This document shows, piece after piece, positions 5,051 to 5,571 of a DNA stretch of 5,571 bases. Both the position numbers and the translations under genes were made by a program. The notes beneath the pieces are model-generated. The model was given only the letters and a program-made list of their open reading frames with translations. It made no database searches and was not told where the DNA came from. The DNA is taken from positions 2,390-7,960 of the forward strand of contig JAFNFZ010000169.1 of assembly GCA_017885485.1 (NCBI GenBank), written 5' to 3'. This DNA comes from Chloroflexota bacterium (GTDB lineage Bacteria > Chloroflexota > Dehalococcoidia > UBA2247 > RBG-13-53-26). Each line of letters begins with the position of its first letter. The stretch's first letter is position 1.

Positions 5051-5571
5051 ATGTCCAAAACAAATGAGAACGTCGGATCAGCTTTCGCAGGGGAGAGCCA
5101 GGCTAACCGGAAGTATCTTTTTTTTGCGGAGAAGGCCGATGAAGAGGGTCACAAGCAGATAGCCCGACTGTTCCGTGCCACAGCAGAGGCAGAGACAGTG
5201 CATGCCCGAAATCACCTCAAGGTGATCTCAGGCATTATGTCAACTAAGGAGAATCTCCAGGTGGCGATCAGCGGCGAGAACCACGAGTTCACGGAGATGT
5301 ATCCGGGATTCATCAAGCAGGCGGAGAGTGAGAACCAGGGCAAGGCCAAGAACAGCTTCGACCTGGCCAACAAGGTAGAGAAACTCCATCACGGCCTGTT
5401 CCAGGCTGCCCTGAGCAAACTCGAGAAAAGCCAGGCCGTGGAGGACGCGCTTGAACATCTTCGCCGGCGCCCCGCAAACCGGGCACTTATCTGGAGCCTT
5501 GCACTCCACCGTGTTGCCGCAGATCTGGCAAACGTAGAATGGCTGTTCCTCCACGGCCTGGCATTTCTCGA
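5051..5571 (+). CDS. Rubrerythrin, diiron domain intact, C-terminus disrupted and open at window edge
   Basis: Rubrerythrin reduces hydrogen peroxide in the cytoplasm of anaerobes using a diiron centre and electrons relayed through a rubredoxin domain. Residues 1-131 are a normal diiron domain: E15 (AGES), E48-x-x-H51 (EAETVH), E76-N-H-E79, E110 and H114 (EKLHHG) fit the known ligand pattern. Spacing between the second and third ligands is shorter than in the Desulfovibrio type, as in many short rubrerythrins. The ATG follows AAGGAGG (5038-5044), which overlaps the stop of the CoA-binding gene. After residue 131 (junction 5445/5446) the frame stays open to the window edge but the protein no longer looks like rubrerythrin (basic RRR, no CxxC), because the rubredoxin domain is present on the other strand. 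The true product, if the locus is correctly assembled, is therefore a rubredoxin-less fusion. Confidence 0.88.
   Translation, partial: MSKTNENVGSAFAGESQANRKYLFFAEKADEEGHKQIARLFRATAEAETVHARNHLKVISGIMSTKENLQVAISGENHEFTEMYPGFIKQAESENQGKAKNSFDLANKVEKLHHGLFQAALSKLEKSQAVEDALEHLRRRPANRALIWSLALHRVAADLANVEWLFLHGLAFL
5421..5445 (+). repeat. Left arm of 25-bp inverted repeat flanking the rubredoxin segment
   Basis: Matches the reverse complement of 5547-5571 at 24 of 25 positions; the single difference is 5429 versus 5563 (A opposite A), which changes Ser to Cys in the shared frame. The left arm encodes LEKSQAVE at the end of the diiron domain. Confidence 0.92.
5446..5571 (-). pseudogene. Inverted rubredoxin domain of the rubrerythrin gene (fragment)
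   Basis: The minus strand, read from the right edge, encodes EKCQAVEEQPF, then YVCQICGN (CxxC) and DKCPVCGAPAKMFKR (CxxC), which is the complete C-terminal rubredoxin domain of a rubrerythrin. The frame at the left-hand copy of the repeat (EKSQAVE) is the same, so flipping 5446-5546 would restore a continuous full-length rubrerythrin. On the minus strand the reading continues past the junction into antisense of the diiron domain and means nothing there. It has no plausible start of its own (only a GTG at 5554 within the repeat). Confidence 0.85.
5547..5571 (-). repeat. Right arm of 25-bp inverted repeat, truncated by window edge
   Basis: Reverse complement of 5421-5445 with one mismatch. It runs to the final base of the window, so its true length is unknown. 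The enclosed segment is 101 bases (5446-5546). Confidence 0.92.

Noticed and set aside
5240..5554. 104-residue minus-strand reading frame starting with the rubredoxin domain
   Set aside because: Only the first 36 residues are meaningful (inverted rubredoxin). The rest is antisense to the rubrerythrin diiron domain, so it is not a separate gene.
1..5571. CRISPR array, tRNA, rRNA, insertion sequence or transposase
   Set aside because: No spaced direct repeats, no cloverleaf-like or rRNA-like sequence, and no transposase motifs were seen by eye on either strand.

Overview
The window reads as the boundary between a mobile genetic element and what looks like chromosomal DNA of an anaerobic bacterium. 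The mobile part (about 38-4562) lies entirely on the minus strand. The right-hand part (about 4620-5571) lies on the plus strand and holds a CoA-binding protein and a rubrerythrin, a pair typical of strict anaerobes with oxidative-stress defence. The short rubrerythrin and general style are reminiscent of Dehalococcoidia (Chloroflexota), but this is a memory-based impression and not proven by anything here.

Reading the minus strand in its own 5'->3' direction (right to left): a tyrosine recombinase (3639-4562) overlaps by one base a 252-residue protein with an N-terminal Cys/His cluster and a C-terminal HTH-like end (2881-3639). An 88-base gap (2793-2880) follows, with a TTGACA -35-like box and a two-part hairpin. 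Then come a 65-residue MerR/excisionase-type HTH protein (2595-2792), a small basic GGYARAAKY protein (2354-2569), a 66-residue zinc-ribbon protein (2128-2328), and, overlapping it by ATGA, a 697-residue primase-helicase with CHC2 zinc finger, TOPRIM and RecA-like ATPase parts (38-2131). A perfect DnaA box (TTATCCACA) sits just before the zinc-ribbon/primase pair. Together these look like an integration-excision-replication module, as in phage satellites or integrative plasmids. No capsid, terminase, conjugation or cargo gene is visible, and the left end of the element lies outside the window.

The 57 bases between the integrase and the CoA-binding gene (4563-4619) hold two divergent sigma70-like promoters whose -10 boxes overlap, so RNA polymerase could probably serve only one direction at a time.

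At the right edge the rubrerythrin gene is structurally broken. Its diiron domain is encoded on the plus strand up to about 5445, but its C-terminal rubredoxin domain (two CxxC pairs) lies in the opposite orientation at 5446-5554, bounded by a 25-bp inverted repeat (24/25) that runs to the last base of the window. A fold-back chimera or assembly error at a contig end is the likeliest cause; a real inversion of the domain is the exciting alternative.
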